Of a DNA stretch of 64,000 nt, positions 33,586-44,318 are shown in pieces (position 1 is the first letter of the stretch; each line of letters begins with the position of its first letter). The notes beneath the pieces were generated by a model. It worked only from the letters and a program-made list of their open reading frames with translations, ran no database searches and was not told the origin of the DNA. The translations under genes were made by a program, and so were the position numbers. Source of the stretch: Trichoplusia ni (lineage: Eukaryota; Arthropoda; Insecta; Lepidoptera; Noctuidae); assembly GCF_003590095.1 (NCBI RefSeq), contig NC_039480.1:2271328-2335327 (forward strand), written 5' to 3'.

Positions 33586-36502
33586 ATGTCAACAAACATG
33601 GCGGTCGAAAAGCTGTACGAAAGTGATAATTATTTGGTGGTTAATAAACCATTTGATATGTATATTAACTCGGACGATGAGTATGAAAAGGTAAGACAGT
33701 CATGTTATTAAATGTTGCTAAAAAACATCATTAATACCTAGGTTATGTTTTCCTATAGCATAGCAAGCTCACACTTAAAGATAGTGAGGGGAATTGGTAG
33801 TTTCCTTCGTTGATCATTAGTCGATATTTTAGTCATCAACCAAATATTTTTTACTTTTTATTTTTGGAGCTGTTTTTTTTATTTCTATATCTGGCTTTAA
33901 TATCAAAAAAGTAGTTTATCGTTGCTAAAACGCAAAGTTTATTAATTCTAGTAAAATCACTTACACATTTTTGATCTTGTTGTATCTACTCATTAGTTAT
34001 AAATGACTTGGTTCAAAAAATGATCTCTCTGCTGTGCTCTATTTACCCTGCACATTTGGGCGATCGTAAACGCAGGTTCGTGCAAAATTACCCCGTCCCG
34101 AGCGATTTTGTAGATTTTCTGACTTGCTGGATGATGGTAAATGACAACGTTGTGCAGCTCAGCCCTCTCTTCCACATCCGTAATAATATTAACTATGGTC
34201 TATGGTGGTTGGCTCATTGTTATCAATGAAGTGGAAGTGAAGGGTGGGCGAAACTGGTGCTGTCCAATGTAATCTGACCTTCAAAAGGTGCTACTTAGTA
34301 GCCTTATTCGAATAAATTGTGATTTTGGTTTAATGGATCTCCTAGTCCTACCATCGCATCAAACTAAAGAAGTTACTAATAGAGTAACATTTACAGAACA
34401 CAGTGACGTACCACATCGCGTCCCCTGACTCGCACCTCTCGTCCTCTCTATACCCGCTGCACTTCGTCCAGCGACTAGACTACGCGACTAGTGGCGTCCT
34501 CTGCATAGCCAAGAACAAGTCTTCGGCCGCGAGGGCCGGCCAGCTGTTCGAGAAGAGGCTGACGAAGAAATATTATCTCGCTGTCGTTCGGGAACATGTG
34601 ACTTTTGAAGTCGCTGATATTGAGTTTGATGTTGGTGAGTTTGTAAAGATGCTACATTTGAGTATAGTAACGGAGTTTGGAGATGATATTGGCAGAATAT
34701 ATAGAAGATAGCAGGGGAAGGGAGGATGCGGCAGACTAGAGATAATATCAAAGCAGGGAGGCCTATGTTTAGCTGTTAATTTTTCTGATGAGGACGTTTA
34801 CAGGTTACGATAACGAAGTTTCCAGAATTAACCTTCTTGTCGAGTCGTCGTTTTATTGCTTGATGTTACGAGAATGTAATATTTATACAGTAAGAGGAAG
34901 GAAGTAGCCTGGTGGGATGAAGTGACGGCTGTTATACTTATTAATCTGTAAATCTTACCCACTTTATTTGTCTGATTAGACACCTATGACTGCTTCAAGA
35001 TTCAACTACAACATTACTCTACAGGTGTAGACCAGTCGACGGCGGACTCGAGCCACCGCATGTCGGCGCTGACGACGAGCGAGGCGTCGGCCAAGTGTCT
35101 CCAGTCGCGACACGCACACACGCGCGCCCTCCGCCTCGAGCTCGGATACTACGAGAACTGTCCTGTCTCCGTTTTGCTGTTGAAACCTATCACAGGTAAG
35201 ATGCGATAACAGCGAGTTGAGATAAGTTTCTTAGTAAAAAGCTATAGATATCTGTATCATTTCTTGGAACAGAATCTTGCAGAAACTAAGCTACTACAAT
35301 GGTCACTTTATTTGTATAATTGTGGCTGTTTTATAACACGCTAGAAAACGAAAAAAGCTGGTTAATTGTGACTCGAACTCGCGACACTGAACGGGAGTTT
35401 TGTCTGTTATCTCATGACTGTTCATGAGATACAGCCAGTTCTTAGACGGACGGACAGACAACAGAGCCTCTGTAAGGGGTTCCGTTTTTCCCCTTTGTTT
35501 ACCAAAGCTGCAATTGACATGTATTGAAAACTTGATAAAGCTAAAAACATTGAGGTCTCTACACATATATTATATGGCATGTCACTTTCTATTTGTTCAT
35601 CTGTCCCCGTCAGGACGTCGACACCAGCTGCGCGTGCACTGCAGCGCGATAGGGCACACCATACTCGGCGACTACACTTACAGCGGCTCCAGAGACAGCA
35701 TGCCGCATCGGATGTTTCTGCACGCTACTAGGTAACTTTTGTAATTATTACTAGTTCACCCGTTTCTACTCCGTTAGACAGTAAACAGTTTTTTTTTTGG
35801 GAATGTGTTTTTATGTAATAAAGATAAGTTGGTATGGATTTGCACTTTGTATTGATTTTACGACTATAATACAGGTTATAAAGGTTCTAATACTATTGTG
35901 ACGTTTTTTCCGGCGTGAAATACGATTGACATCAAGCCACGCTGAGTGCATGGCGCAGGGATGTGTCGGGCTATCAGTGCTATCACTGAGTATAAACACT
36001 CCGGAACCGATACTCTGAGCCAAGGCATCGCTCGTGTATGTTCTACACAACTCTGATTGCGATAGTATTGTCCACTAGTTCAAGTTTCTTGGCATTTGAC
36101 ACCAAATCTTCCGTTAAAACTGGTATCAAAAAGGATAAGGAACATTAGAATAGAATAGAATAGAATAGAATATTTATTTAATGTTGTTACAGGTATAACA
36201 AAAAAATAACAGGTGGTAGTGTACATAAAAAGGGATCTCCGTAACATACCCAGAGGGTGTACATTATTATTACATACTTATATTCCATTTATTGTATCCG
36301 CAGGCTGGTGTTACCCCTACAGCAGGAGTCCCTGGACATCCAGACGACGGAGCCGTTCTTCTCGGACCCCAGGTTCAGTGCCAAGTGGAAGCCAGAGAAG
36401 TCGTACTATAAGTACCGGAAGCAGGAAGACTTCAACGCTGTGTGCGAAATACTAGACAAATCCTACGTTATCGGTGTGCAGTATAAGATGTTTAAGATGT
36501 AA
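33586..36502 (+). CDS. RPUSD1: RluA-family RNA pseudouridine synthase (RPUSD1-type)
   Basis: Exons at 33586-33690, 34397-34634, 35025-35195, 35614-35731 and 36304-36502 give 276 aa. The N-terminal strand NYLVVNKPFDMYIN, the catalytic motif QRLDYATSG (Asp63 is the predicted nucleophile) and GRRHQLRVHCSAIGHTILGD are diagnostic of RluA-type pseudouridine synthases, which isomerise uridine to pseudouridine in RNA. The close match of VVNK and RVHCSA to vertebrate RPUSD1 supports that subfamily. The start at 33586 (MSTNMAVEKL) is used; the ATG at 33598 is an equal alternative. The C-terminus after residue 210 (SLDIQTTEPF onward) is specific to this lineage as far as I can tell. The gene is head-to-head with CAAP1 and upstream of a zinc-finger gene on the same strand. 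Confidence 0.9.
36143..36275 (-). repeat. (TAGAA)n-ended non-LTR tail in RPUSD1 intron 4
   Basis: About five TAGAA units (36148-36170) precede TATTTATTTAATGTTGTTAC and a segment with AAAAAGGGATCTCCGTAAC. On the minus strand this resembles the 3' terminus of a CR1-like LINE with a short repeat tail. Confidence 0.45.
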
Positions 36503-36864
36503 TCATAAAATTTGACAAACTTATTCGATAGTTTTATTTTTTCTTCGGCTTTACCTACTCCTAATTTAACTTTAACTGCATTTGCAACTCAAACCACACA
36601 ATGCCGAATTCGAACTTTTTTCAGGGTACCACTACGCAGGTACAAGTATATTTACAGAACACATTTTTGGAATTTTTGAGCCCGAACCCTTAAATCCATT
36701 CTCTAAATGATTTTTTTTATCGATTCCAACCTACGTACTCCACATCCCTATTTCTGTCACTTGCGATTTTGACAGATCGATCAAAACAGTCGGCGTTTCC
36801 ATCGATTTGTGTTTTTGTTTTCGAGTTTTTCGTCACAATTGATCAAATAAATACTGTTTTGGAC

Positions 36865-38507
36865 ATGGAATGTTTGGAGAGAGAGCCGGATCCTTTAGAA
36901 GGTAGCTCTTTCAATATAGAAGTTACCGTAAAGGCGGAAATAAAAGAGGAAGATGAAGAAGATCACTTCAATACCATGTAAATAAACCTTTTTGTTTATA
37001 GAACTTAATAAATGATAGTCTCTTGGCAAAACATACATTTTCCTATGTCTTCTCTCTATACTTTTAATTATGCTAATTTTCTTCAAACTTTTTGTCAGAC
37101 AATTTCGTTTCAAAGTAGAAGAAAAACAATCTCTTTCATGATTAAAAACCCGGTTTTAAATAATAAGTAAATAAAAGGTCCCGATTTAAATTAATCTAAT
37201 CAAACTTTAAGTTCTCAACAAGAGTATTAATTTTTTTAATAAATGTTAAAACTGCTTTTGTTGAGATTATCTCATTTTACAGAATTTATGACTCTACTTA
37301 TACACACGAACAGCATACCAAAACTAACTGATAGATACATTAAAAGAAAAGGGATCTTGCTTCCAGGGCTCTCCTGGAACTGGCACAATGCGTACAAACC
37401 AACCAGGAACCGATTGAATTCAACTCAACCGACGCAATGATGGATCCAAAAACCGGTCTCATGGTGTGTCTACACTGCCTCGAAGACTTCGACTCCAACC
37501 TCCTTTCAGACCACATGGTGACGATGCACAATTACCGAAGAGTTTTATTCAAATGTAGCAACTGTCAGAGTACGTTCCAAGAACGGAACTTACTAATGAT
37601 ACACCGTGAAGAATGCAGGCCGGAGCAGAAGGTCAGGAAACGTAAAACTTTCCAACAGATCATGCGTGAAGTCGAAGAGAGGTATTTTATGGATGAACAG
37701 GACTTGTTAGAGCCTGTTGCTTGTCCGATATGCTTACTAGAGCTACCAAAGTACTGTTTGAAAGAGCATTTGTTGAATGAACATCGGAAACCGGATGTGA
37801 TATTGACTTGTGGGAGGTGTAATCGGAATTTTAAATCGAAGCTGACGTTGAGGGAGCATGTTAAGTTGGTACATGAAGCGATTGAGGATTCCGAAGAGTG
37901 TGATCTTTGTGGTCAGAAGTTCCGGTCTTTGAAGTACTTGTCGAATCATAAGAGGAATGTTCATCCTAGTGGTATGCATAATATTTTATTTTATTGATTG
38001 CTTGGATAGTCGAGTGGTTGAGGTCACCACGCCAAACCTAATTAGCGCGACGTGTCGCGGTTTCCATCCCTGTGGGATAAGTGTTTGTGTGATCCACGAA
38101 TGCTTGTTCTGAGTCTGGGTGTCTTTGTAAATATGACTTTTATGTTTGTGAAAATCCCTGCGATAATAATCCCAGTATTTTTACAGAGCGACTGCCTATC
38201 TGACCTCCTCAACCCAGTTACAGACAACATGGTATCCCTTAGTTAGACTGGTTGTCTAGAGTGAAGAAATTTTCAGATAATATATTTGTGACCTTTCTAT
38301 TTTCTATCCTCAGGTAATAAGATCCACAAATGTCTGGTCTGCGGCAAGGAGTTCAAGAGTCGCCTCTGCCTGCACCAGCACAGCAAGTATGTCCATCCAC
38401 CGGAGTCGGCATCCGTGGAGTGCCCACACTGTCCCAAGAAGATCTTCAAGTCACGCATTAACCTTACACAGCACCTTAAAGTGGCACATGGGTGGAAGAG
38501 AAAGTAA
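36865..38507 (+). CDS. C2H2 zinc-finger protein, seven fingers
   Basis: Three exons (36865-36977, 37367-37971, 38314-38507) give 303 aa, with introns in phases 2 and 1. Exon 1 encodes an acidic leader (VKAEIKEEDEEDH). The fingers are CLHCLEDFDSNLLSDH, CSNCQSTFQERNLLMIH (C2HC-like, ending HREEC), CPICLLELPKYCLKEH, CGRCNRNFKSKLTLREH, CDLCGQKFRSLKYLSNH, CLVCGKEFKSRLCLHQH and CPHCPKKIFKSRINLTQH. A nuclear DNA-binding role is inferred from the family; no ZAD domain is present. The start at 36865 (MECLEREPDP) was chosen because the sequence further upstream in frame is not low-complexity acidic and looks like leader. The gene ends 10 bp before a TGCCCA...TGGGCA palindrome. Confidence 0.85.
38007..38230 (+). 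mobile_element. tRNA-derived SINE in zinc-finger gene intron 2
   Basis: GTCGAGTGGTTGAGGTCACC (A box) and GTCGCGGTTTCCATCCCTG (B box) are followed by TGTTCTGAGTCTGGGTGTC. It is related to 15838-15990. A 5S-SINE tail fragment (GAGCGACTGCCTATCTGACC) follows at 38186-38225. Confidence 0.65.
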
Positions 38508-40970
38508 AAATAATGTATGCCCACCGCTGGGCAAAGTGTTGGACTTAATACTTTTGTGCAGCATGTAAATCTAATCTATGCCCACTGCTGGGCAAAGTGC
38601 TGGGCAACCTGCTTTTCCTACTTGGCAAAGATCTCTTGCCTTTGAGGGATAGATTGTCCTAATGATCAAAAGTAGTTTATATTAAGTTAAAATCTATTGT
38701 AGCAATAAATAATTATTATTGGTAAAGTCTAGATAAACTTATATCTAGTCTTAAGTAATTCCTTAATATTATGTTAAAGTTAAACTTTATATCAAATTAT
38801 TTTGTAAATACTTCTTATTGTGATATTTGTGTTTTTATTAATAAGTAAACCCTCTAAAATTGTTCTGTTTTGGTTCGTTTCATTTTGAATACCAGCCGGC
38901 CACCTCCCACAGAAATCATTAGCATACAGCCTGGAGACACACGGACAGATATTCAGTAGAGCCCTAATGACAGATCAACAAGAGACCAGTCAGGGATCTG
39001 TGTAGGTACAAAACATCATCATCAACAGCCATTATCCTCCCACTGCTGGGCTAGGCATAGGCCTCCCCTTTTTCGTGCCAATTTCTCGGGTACTGTGTTA
39101 GCCTCATCCAGACTCGACCCGAGACCTTTACTATGTCGTCGACCCATCTTGCTTGGTACAAAACGCTGCGACTAATAGGAGCGAAGATACAATGGAAAAT
39201 GTGAAAAAACAGGGCAGGTATAAATCATAACTTATATCTTTTACCCACGGGGACGAAGTCGCGGGCAACAGCTAGTAAATAAATAAAGACAAAATATGGT
39301 TAAGTATTAAATATACAGTTCCAGTATTTATCTAAAAAGGTTAAAAACAAAGATGAATTAAATGCACACTGTTAATTAAGCTAACATTGTGATTTATGAA
39401 AATGCGATTAATTTTCTTTTTTTTTGACGTAAATTTATATTAAGCTATATAAAAATAGGCTGTATGGTCAAATGACTATAACACTGTCTGTTTTTAAAAA
39501 AGTAACTTATGAACCTGTAGTTCCGGTTAATATTTTTGTATTTTTTAACTACAAATAATTATTTTGTAGGTCCTATATACTTGAGAGATTTTTAAAAATC
39601 ATTTCAAGACTTTTACAATAATAATTATTATAATGTAGTACTTATTTTTGGTGCAACAAAATCTATTTAAATTCTTATAGGAATAAAAAGTATCTCAATA
39701 AATTAAAAAATTACCTCAACGTGAAATTTAAAAGCAAGATGGCGTTTTGGCGTCTGTTGTAGTTTATTAGTAGTTTTATATTTATTTATTTATTGTTAAT
39801 GACTTCCAGTATTTAGTATTTATTAAATACAAGTGTTTATTGTTGTGATTAAAGTGTAAGAGTTGATCCTGAATTTCAACCGACTTCTTAAAAGAGGTTT
39901 TAATTTCGCCGGTTTTTTAGTTTGTTTTAAACTTTGTTGCCTCAGAACTTCGGACTGGTTGAACCGATATTGTTGATTATTTTTTCATTTAACGTAAAAT
40001 GGCTTTGTCAACTTTGGCTAAGTAGTTTTTATTTGAAGTGAGTTACGTTTTTTTCTATTGAAAGAAGAGTTTGGTTTTCGTACAACAACGGAAGTTCTTC
40101 AAGTGGCGGCAAATCGTGCAGGTACGATGTTATAATAAAGTATTATACTTAGGTTACTAAATGATGCAACCGTTCACTCACGCGTATTTATCGGGTGTGC
40201 CCGACTAGTTTCGGACCCAATCGGAGTCCTTAATCATGACGTGGCCGCTAGTCGAACTATCGATAAATATGCGTGAGTATATTTAAATGTGTTAGTTGTT
40301 AGGTACGCTTGTGCTGAGCTGTTACAGGGTATATCGTTACCTTTTTTCCTTTCGAGTTATTCTAATATATCATTTTAATGATTAATTAAAATATATTGAG
40401 TACTTATTGTGATTTCAAAGGAAAGCAATTGAAGCTCGAAAACGGGAATCAGCGCTCCCTGTAAACTGAAGTCCACGCGGACGGAGTCACGAGCAGCAGC
40501 TAGTTATTAACGCAAAGTCATTGAAAATTAGCCCTGTATCACTGATAACCGTTATTACAAAGATAAAAAAAACACGTGTGGATATAAAAATAAAAGAGAC
40601 ACTTATTTGTTGCTTTTACACTATGCCCCTCTCAACCACAGACATTAATCGCGTATAGCTACGAAGTTCGTCGATGCCCGGAGCCCCGGAGTGTTATTGT
40701 ATAAAGTACTAGCTTTATGAAAGAACTAGCTGTTGCCCGCGACTTCGTCCCCGTGGGTGGAAGATATAAGTTATGATTTATATCTGCCCTGTTTTTTTCA
40801 CATTTTCCATTGTATCTTTGCTCCTATTAGTCGCAGCGTGATGGTTTATATCTATTGAGTTATATCTATATGATGAATGGTCTATTCAACACAAAAACAA
40901 TTTTTCAATTTGGACCAGTAGTTCCTGAGATTAGCGCGTTCAAACAAACAATCAAACAAACTCTTCAACT
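38508..40970. other. Repeat-rich intergenic region
   Basis: No gene is seen. It holds two TGCCCA(N4)TGGGCA palindromes (38518, 38579), a dispersed block at 39015-39150 (CCACTGCTGGGCTAGGCATA), a Helitron-like end at 39160-39275 finishing CAACAGCTAGT, and AT-rich unique sequence at 39280-40150. Confidence 0.55.
40158..40290. mobile_element. MITE with terminal inverted repeats
   Basis: ACTCACGCGTATTTATCG at 40179-40196 is matched by CGATAAATATGCGTGAGT at the other end (about 40260-40277). The centre is CCCGACTAGTTTCGGACC. Family members lie at 25280-25440, 42465-42620, 46995-47150, 53605-53750 and 62970-63115. Confidence 0.65.
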
Positions 40971-40973
40971 TTA

Positions 40974-42285
40974 TACAGGGTGGGCCATGAATTAGTTAAC
41001 ATTTGAAAAAATCGTATAAAAAAACCATTTAACATATTTTAGAAATCGTTTATTTACGAGAAAGCTAATTAGTTGTAATTTATTTTTAAAAAAATATTTC
41101 GTCTAAATGACCACCGTTTCGGTTTTTGCACTCATCTAAGCGAGTCCTGAAGTTTTCGAATACTCTTCTGCAAAGAGACCGCGAGATCGCCGACATCTTT
41201 TCGATGATTTTTTCTTTAAGTTGACGCAGTGTATTCGGTTTATCAATGTAGACACGACTCTTTAAATAACCCCATAAAAAGAAGTCTGCTGGGGATAGAT
41301 CTGGACTTCTGGGTGGCCATGGGATGTCACCCCGTCTGGATATCAGTTTTTCCGGAAACATGTCTTTGACCACCGGCAAGGACTCGTTTGATGTGTGACA
41401 CGTGGCTCCATCTTGTTGAAACCATGTGTTACGATTATAGCCAGCAAATTCCAGTAGCATCGGTGCTAAGAACTCCCGTAACATTTTCACATACTCGGCA
41501 GAATTAACAGTAACTGAACGGCCTCGAGAATCTTCAAAAAAGTAAGGTCCGATGATTCCTTTTGCTGAAATTGCAGCCCATACAGTTATCTTAGGAGAGT
41601 GAAGTGGCCTCTCATGTTTAGCTTTAGGATTTTCGCTGCTCCAATACCTGCAATTCTGTTTGTTTACATGTCTATTTAGGTGGAAATGGGCTTCGTCAGA
41701 GAATAAGATTTTGTGAAAATTACTGAATGGAGTTAACATTGTTTCGGCATATGACTTACGCAAATTTAAATCATTAGGGTTTAGTTCTTGCACTAGCTGG
41801 ATCTTATATGGATGTAATTTCAAATCTAATTTCAAAATACGGAGTAATGATGTGCGGGATAATCCTAATTCAGCCGAACGTTTGCGTGTCGATAAATCTG
41901 GATCACGTCGAACAGAAGCGGAAACTTGCTGCACGTTCTCTTCGCTCCGAGAAGTCCGCGGGCCGCCGGTTTGTTTCACATTTAGTGTAGATCTCGTCTC
42001 TTCGAACTTCTTCACCCATTTCTTTATTAAAGGAGCACTTGGACACTGACTTAAGTCGTGTAAACCATATTCAACGCGAAATAAGCGTCTCACAGTAATG
42101 AGCGAAAAGTTGTTTAAATAAAACTGTTTCACGCAGTAAGCGCGTTGCGGCCCCGTGAAGCGATCCATTGCGACTAAATTTCCAAGAAGCGAGCTAGTGC
42201 CCCCGCCCGCGCCCGCGCCCCGCGCGGCAATAGTTTGCGCGGTAAGTTACATTTAAATATTAACGAATTCTTGGCCCACCCTGTA
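40974..42285 (-). mobile_element. Complete DD41D mariner-type transposon
   Basis: The element is 1,312 bp. The left end TACAGGGTGGGCCATGAATT and the right end (reverse complement TACAGGGTGGGCCAAGAATT) form imperfect terminal inverted repeats of about 30 bp. It is flanked by the TA duplication (40972-40973 and 42286-42287) expected of Tc1/mariner elements. It carries one intact transposase gene. Confidence 0.92.
41086..42168 (-). CDS. Mariner transposase, DD41D (rosa-like)
   Basis: An uninterrupted 360-codon frame starts at ATG 42168. The N-terminal 115 residues contain two helix-turn-helix-like segments (FSLITVRRLFRVEYGL; TRKRSAELGLSRTSLLRILK), the paired DNA-binding domain of mariners. The catalytic residues are Asp158 (FSDEAHF), Asp253 (QQDGATCHT) and Asp295 (SPDLSPADFFLWG), with 41 residues between the second and third. 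That spacing defines the DD41D group (rosa). It catalyses cut-and-paste transposition at TA dinucleotides. Intact frame and ends suggest recent or current activity. It lies in the transposon-rich gap between the zinc-finger gene and the CesC block. Confidence 0.92.
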   Translation of the reverse strand: MDRFTGPQRAYCVKQFYLNNFSLITVRRLFRVEYGLHDLSQCPSAPLIKKWVKKFEETRSTLNVKQTGGPRTSRSEENVQQVSASVRRDPDLSTRKRSAELGLSRTSLLRILKLDLKLHPYKIQLVQELNPNDLNLRKSYAETMLTPFSNFHKILFSDEAHFHLNRHVNKQNCRYWSSENPKAKHERPLHSPKITVWAAISAKGIIGPYFFEDSRGRSVTVNSAEYVKMLREFLAPMLLEFAGYNRNTWFQQDGATCHTSNESLPVVKDMFPEKLISRRGDIPWPPRSPDLSPADFFLWGYLKSRVYIDKPNTLRQLKEKIIEKMSAISRSLCRRVFENFRTRLDECKNRNGGHLDEIFF

Positions 42286-42464
42286 TATTAGTATAGATAT
42301 AGATACGAGTCTAAAAGTCCAACGTATCAGCTAGATACCAATTTGTCATGTCATAAAATATGTATCAAAATACACTTTTATTATTATGATTATTTAATTA
42401 TGATAACTTTCTTGAGGCGGATTTATGATTGTTTATTTCATAACAGCTTACGCGTGTCGCGTAC

Positions 42465-42622
42465 CTATAGTACGGGTATTTATCGAGATAGCCCTCGTTG
42501 CGATGGCCCTCGATAGCCTTCGCAGCCGCATCCAGTTCATGATTAAGGATTCCGGTTGGGTTAAAGACTATATTTGGGTCCGAAACTAGTCGGGCTGCCC
42601 AGAAAAATACGCGTGAGAATAT
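42465..42622. repeat. Diverged copy of the 40158 MITE family
   Basis: ACGGGTATTTATCGAGATAG at one end, CAGAAAAATACGCGTGAGA at the other, and AGTTCATGATTAAGGATTCC in the middle match the family. Confidence 0.5.
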
Positions 42623-43217
42623 AATTTGTACGCACTTATACTCACGTATGTTATTATAATAGAATTATTTGAGGGGGTCATGGTATCCTGTTTCTTTCTA
42701 AAATCAAATAATATTCGAATGGTCTAGTTGATAACTCAAGGTTGTTATTGTTCCTATTGAGTCACAATTAGCATTAGTATTATCGTTAAATACTAAATGT
42801 TATAATCTGATAATTGTAAATTATTTATGCGTCGTAATGTTAGAAGATCGCAACGTAACGTGATAATACGATGTTGATAGTTGCATATTTTTATATTATA
42901 AAGTTCTTTGCTAACTGTACTGCTTTAACGCCGAGTTCACTTTTCAAAAAGTTAATAAGCTTACCCTATGGAAGTCTGGCCGTACTAGACGTTTAAAACT
43001 TTATTATTAAGATAAAGAAATTAATTATAAGACGTTATTAAATCAGTCACTGTCTTTGAATAAAAAGGCACGTTATAGGGCAGCTGTCAAAGCGTAAAGT
43101 TGTGTGTACAAATTAAGTAAAAAGTGCCACTTATAGGCACGGAATTTTGAAGTAAACTAAAACACTGGAGTAGGGAGTTAATAAAACCATGTATTGATAC
43201 TGACTCTTTTATGAAGA

Positions 43218-43430
43218 ACTAGCTGTTGCTGTAGCCGCGACTCCGTCCACGTTCATTTCTTTCATGGCGCATGGTAGTTCTCGTAGCCTGTACCTTTGAC
43301 CCCACCACCCTCTCAACAATGGCCTTTTTCCATTTAGAAAGTAGCCTATATATATCCTTTTTCTGAATTTCCTTACAATCGGTTCAGTAATTTTGGCGTG
43401 AAAGCGTGACAAACAGACTGTCTTAAAATT
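43218..43430 (-). repeat. Helitron-like fragment
   Basis: It starts CTAGCTGTTGCTGTAGCCGC and contains TTTTGGCGTGAAAGCGTGAC, as in other members of the GCCCGCG/CTAGT repeat family. The 67-codon frame on the minus strand here is not a gene. Confidence 0.45.
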
Positions 43431-43772
43431 ATTCTTATTGTGTTTTACTCATTCTAGAAGTTGTTTTAATGTTTTTGTTTTCATTTTCATCTTTATCCTT
43501 CATTTAAGTTTACTTTTAATTCATATTATTCTTTAAACACAACTTTTATTATGTTCCTCATTGTTTGAAGGGCTGGACCTCATAACCCAGGTCTATGCTT
43601 ACTAAAAAGGAGGTATCTCCGTATCATTCCATCCAACGTCACCTAGAGCCCACCAATTGGATCTTCATTATGTTATAAGCCAGAATAAATTAAGTTTTAA
43701 TAAAGTTAAGAAATGATCAATGAAGTCTTCCTCTATTTTTCATGAAGTTTGACGTATTTTTTTTTTTAATGC

Positions 43773-43997
43773 GGACAACATCACATACATTGTTCTGATC
43801 CCAAAGTAAGTTGCTAAAGCACTTGTGGTATGGAATTCAGATACAACGAAGGTAGAAGTAGAAGTAGAAGCACCCAGACCCGAGACAATGTAGAAATGTG
43901 AATTTTTACATTGACTCGACCGGGGATCGAACCCGGGACCTCAAGGCTAGCGACACCTTGAAACCGGTGCGTACGCCACTCGATCACGGAGGTCGTC
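43773..43997 (-). mobile_element. tRNA-derived SINE, second copy of the 28272 family
   Basis: It is near identical to 28272-28495 in both the tRNA head and the body, with a TAGAAG microsatellite expansion (43853-43872) inside the body. Confidence 0.78.
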
Positions 43998-44318
43998 AAA
44001 ACACATGTGGGGAATAAAAAAAACGTGTATTGATAATGCGTTATGTGGAAAGGATGTCTTGTCATAAGGTATTCTTTATGGCGGATGTATCACTTCAAAT
44101 TCAAATTCAAATTTATTCATTTGTTAAACATAGGTGGTACACTTGGTGGAAAATTACATTTTAGTTGCACTATGTTTCACTTGCTTCGCTAATATTATCA
44201 TTCAATCCAACAGATTATATTGAAACTAATACCTTGATCTACATATTATACATGATATTTCAATAATTTTAATTGATAAACATAAAGATCATTATGCAAG
44301 TTAAATTTTGGGAATTCT

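Larger units (their letters stand above)
40729..42300 (-). mobile_element. Helitron-like element interrupted by mariner
   Basis: From CTAGCTGTTGCCCGCGACTT at 40729 the element runs to CTCTTCAACTTTA at 40972. It then resumes after the mariner with TTAGTATAGAT at 42288, matching the uninterrupted copy 24590-24842. Confidence 0.7.

Noticed and set aside
36769..36864. Upstream extension of the zinc-finger protein
   Set aside because: The hydrophobic leader is not conserved-looking and ATG 36865 starts the acidic region; treated as 5' leader.
43209..43412. 67-codon minus-strand frame
   Set aside because: Lies in a Helitron-like repeat fragment.
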